Positions 61,237 to 64,000 of a stretch of DNA of 64,000 bases are shown piece by piece. Each line of letters starts with the position of its first letter. Position 1 is the stretch's first letter. The notes beneath the pieces were generated by a model. The model ran no database searches. It worked only from the letters and a program-made list of their open reading frames with translations, and was not told where the DNA came from. The position numbers and the translations under genes were made by a program. The DNA lies in the NCBI GenBank assembly GCA_018907035.1, contig JACCIC010000015.1, forward strand, positions 4,160,001-4,224,000. The letters run 5' to 3'. The DNA is from Sycobia sp. Sy_11. Lineage: Eukaryota > Arthropoda > Insecta > Hymenoptera > Epichrysomallidae.

Positions 61237-62080
61237 TTGTTGACTTATCTATTTTTCTGAAATTAAAATGAAATTTTTAAGAAAAAAACTGTTATTATAA
61301 TTAATTTTATATGTATGAAATGTTTCTCATTGGTAAACCAAAAAAATTTCATACATAAATATATAGATTGAATTTCAAAGAGGTTTGATGTAGTTTCTAC
61401 AGATTGATCTCTAATTATATAAATGGATAAAAGCGTCATAATCCACGTAGCCTAGAGTGCGAGCATAATAATAATAATGCCAATCTGCCTATGTATTTCG
61501 ATTTTTTAGTTGTGTCATAACAATGAACGAACGAGTTGTGATACTGGTTAAAAAAACTCATAACTTGAAAGTATTCAAACACATTTTTGACACGATTATT
61601 TGATATTTTCATTAAAGTAATATTAACCTGATGATATTTACTACGCTACGTCAATAAGAGATTTTTCAACAAAAAAACGATTGCTTGATAAGAAATTGTA
61701 TTTATTGTAAAAACTAGAGATCATGCTGATCCGATCATATATCACATCATTATTATCAGCAAGTACAATGTCTATCGTGGTAGTGGATTTGTGCGCGAAG
61801 TGCGTTGGATCATGTTAGGACAATTCAACAGATTGCTTAGCCACTAGATTTTGAAAAAACTTAGTTTCATGACCATTTTTAAGAAACTTTTAATTTATTA
61901 AAAAAATTTTAATTATTAGCAAAAAAACCCTTATGAGATATATAAGTAACGCTGGGAAAGACAATATTACAATTCACAGAAGAGGAATTCCAGTTCAAAT
62001 GCATTAGATTATTTAGATAAAGTATGTTTAAATTTCGACCCCCCCCCCTCCTTTCCAATTCTTATGATTCTCGCGCAAAA

Positions 62081-62157
62081 TCCTCAAGAACTAAACAGAT
62101 TAGTTTAGTTCTTGAGGATAAACGAAGTTTAGTAAACTGTTTAGTTTAGTTCCTGAG
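62081..62157. repeat. Perfect 16-bp inverted repeat plus extra copy
   Basis: TCCTCAAGAACTAAAC at 62081-62096 and its exact complement at 62103-62118 are separated by six bases. AGTTTAGTAAACT, a small palindrome, follows at 62126-62138. A third near-copy, GTTTAGTTCCTGAG, is at 62144-62157. Transcribed in either direction, the first pair would make a very stable hairpin. Confidence 0.85.
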
Positions 62158-62255
62158 AATGAACCGTAGCGTTTCGAAACGTCGGACAAGAAGGTGATCC
62201 TAAATTTAAGGTGGTGGGGGCAGGCAGGTTGTCCTTTACTAGCATAGAATAAGTA

Positions 62256-62350
62256 CTTTTATTATTATTTTTAATATTATTATTATTATTATTTTACTTA
62301 TTATAGTATTTTTATTTTTAGATTTTATTATTAATTTTATTTTATTTTTA
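62256..62350. repeat. (ATT)n-rich tract
   Basis: An imperfect ATT triplet run passing into TTTTAT repeats. Confidence 0.8.
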
Positions 62351-62958
62351 TTTTTAATTTTCTGATATAATTTATTGTAGTAATAAGTTTTATTTCAGAT
62401 TCTACGGGGGTGATCATAAACAAGGACAGTCTGATCTTCATTATTTTAGCAAATATATGATATTATAAAGACTGTAAGACCGATAAAAATATTTATTAAT
62501 TTAAAACAATTTTTTTAACCCTGTTAGACATAAAATACTGTTAAAGTTCATTGATTATAAGAATAGATAAAACGAAACAAATTTTTATTTCATTATTTTA
62601 CTTTTGGTTTTAAATTTATTCCAGATAATTTTAAATTTATTCCGACAACATATTTTGATTTATAAAAATCAAGTTTTTTTCAAGTTACGATAAATGCAAC
62701 TTCTTTGAAAAGACAAAAGATTTTGACTTGAAGTCAACTAGGTCAAATCGTATTATTTTATTATCAAAATTCTGTGTACTATTTTGTATTTACAACGCAT
62801 ATATAATTAATATAAAATATACATAAAATATCAACTCCAATAGAATATTGAGAGAAAAAAATATCAAACACATAATACGTTTTTGATAAAAAATAATTAA
62901 TAGGATTTATATAAAAGATAACTGTCACTTATAATAGAATTATTCTTTTAGTATAAAA

Positions 62959-63683
62959 TTATTCATAAACAACGGATAAATTTTTATCACATGGATAAAT
63001 GCCAGTATCGGGAATTGCATGCTCGCAGTTTCTCAAACCCCGTACTGGAGTGAAGCATACATGAACTTCTAAAAGATATTGTTTGTCAGGATCCTAAAAT
63101 AGAATATGTAATGTAATTAACATTTTTATCAAAAGTTTTCGAATTGATTTATTATTACCCAATATACTTACTACATGTGGTACACAATTTACGTATATCT
63201 CTGCTTCCAAATTATCTTCAAGAGTATTGACGATAAATTCTAAATCATAGGTATGATTTGGAATGCCTGGATGGATACCAGAATCGGAAAGTATGTCACC
63301 TATGTTATGGCTATCCAATAATTCAATAGCTGATCGGAAGTAAAACAATGTATGAGATGTAATACAGGATCCATAGTGATCGTATTCAGACATCCAAAGT
63401 CTCTCTGATGACTGACCCCTTAATAAAGCAGGCCACTTTGAATTCAATATTTGTCTATAATGAATATCCACGTCCGTAGCATCATATGTTACTGGTGACC
63501 CATTTGTCGTTGTACCATATGTGTAAATATCATTAGTTGGAGTAAGAGGCCATAGTCCGTGTATAACCCATTCTTCGTTTTGCGATGTATATTGATTAAT
63601 TGTATCATTTTCGAGAAATCTATTTTGCCAAGAATATGATGTTTTCGGCCAATGTTGAATTAAGACTAATCCAGTATACACAC
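62959..63683 (-). CDS. RNase T2 homologue, 3' part (5' end outside exon set)
   Basis: Minus strand. Two exons, 63683-63172 and 63093-62959, are joined by a 78-base intron (donor GTAAGT, acceptor TTTTAG), in frame to a stop. The first exon begins with two bases of a split codon after a TAG acceptor, so at least one upstream exon with the signal peptide is missing. The family cleaves RNA in secretions or lysosomes. CAS I is present as EEWVIHGLWP with its catalytic His. CAS II, usually HEWxKHGTC, reads SEYDHYGSC: the Glu is kept, but the first His is Ser, Lys is His, and the second catalytic His is Tyr. The Cys after QHWP is Tyr. Later cysteines (NCVPH, VCFTPV, NCEHA, YPCD) fit the T2 fold. It is probably an impaired or inactive enzyme. 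Confidence 0.8.
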
Positions 63684-64000
63684 CTACTTTCCTAAGAATT
63701 ATTTATTTATTTATTATTGTCCATACAATTTTTATATTATTATAAATATTTTTATAAATATTTTATGATAAATCAACTAATTTCATAATATAGATTAGTT
63801 TAGTATTGATTTATTAGATATTATGACAAATTACTAATGACCGACGTTTAAAAATTTTATGTTATTATACTAAGAACTAAGCTTAGAACTAAGTACATAA
63901 TATTATAACTTTACAGATTCCATTCTTTGTCTATATACTCTATTGGTAAAGAATTTTGTATCGACATATTACCAGATTTCGTCAAGCTTTTACAAATATT
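63684..64000. other. Upstream intron of the RNase T2 homologue
   Basis: AT-rich DNA on the 5' side of the first visible exon. No convincing signal-peptide exon is present before the window ends. Confidence 0.4.

Larger units (their letters stand above)
61237..62958. other. Intergenic between SPH-C and the RNase T2 homologue
   Basis: Convergent 3' ends meet here. The segment contains a C-run at 62040-62049, a perfect inverted repeat at 62081-62118 with a further copy at 62144-62157, and an (ATT)n-rich tract near 62256-62350. No gene is seen. Confidence 0.5.

Overview
The window is strongly AT-rich eukaryotic DNA and looks like an insect, probably a hymenopteran and possibly a parasitoid wasp. 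That call is an inference. It rests on short exons with consensus GT-AG introns, long AT-rich introns, many mariner-type transposon remnants (including a mellifera-like lineage), a Ty3/gypsy relic, a tRNA-derived SINE, many dinucleotide repeats, and genes for secreted S1 protease homologues and an RNase T2 homologue of the kind common in insect venom and digestive secretions. No species is claimed. All gene models are read by eye from splice signals, reading frame and conservation between paralogues.

Layout. Positions 1-7700 hold no gene I can support: two CpG-rich patches (about 480-760 and 3690-4480), a fold-back element (1164-1804) and many microsatellites. Positions 7769-22872 hold a family of very small secreted peptide genes that no single long reading frame reveals. 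P1 is on the plus strand; psiP2 (broken), P3 and P4 are on the minus strand. Each intact member has a TATA box, a 5' UTR exon, a 34-codon exon with a signal peptide and a dibasic site, a phase-0 intron, and a short last exon ending in PDYIYTQ. They lie in a multi-kilobase block repeated about three times (8690-12170, 12660-17500, 20310-23560). Positions 23931-25218 are a nearly full-length mariner with a few lesions.

Positions 26293-61236 hold three tandem plus-strand paralogues (SPH-A, SPH-B, SPH-C) of secreted chymotrypsin-fold proteins. Each has four exons at identical positions and phases. In all three the catalytic-serine motif DSGGP is DGGSP, so they are probably inactive. Between A and B lie a SINE, a truncated mariner and an internally deleted gypsy element. 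Each first intron contains mariner remnants. At the right edge (62959-63683, minus strand) is the 3' part of an RNase T2 homologue whose second catalytic histidine is a tyrosine.

Together the coding content is secreted: processed small peptides plus tandem or single copies of hydrolase folds that have lost key catalytic residues. The best candidate for something undescribed is the PDYIYTQ peptide family. The second is the SPH array with its shared GGS swap, shared core promoter and lineage-specific further losses.
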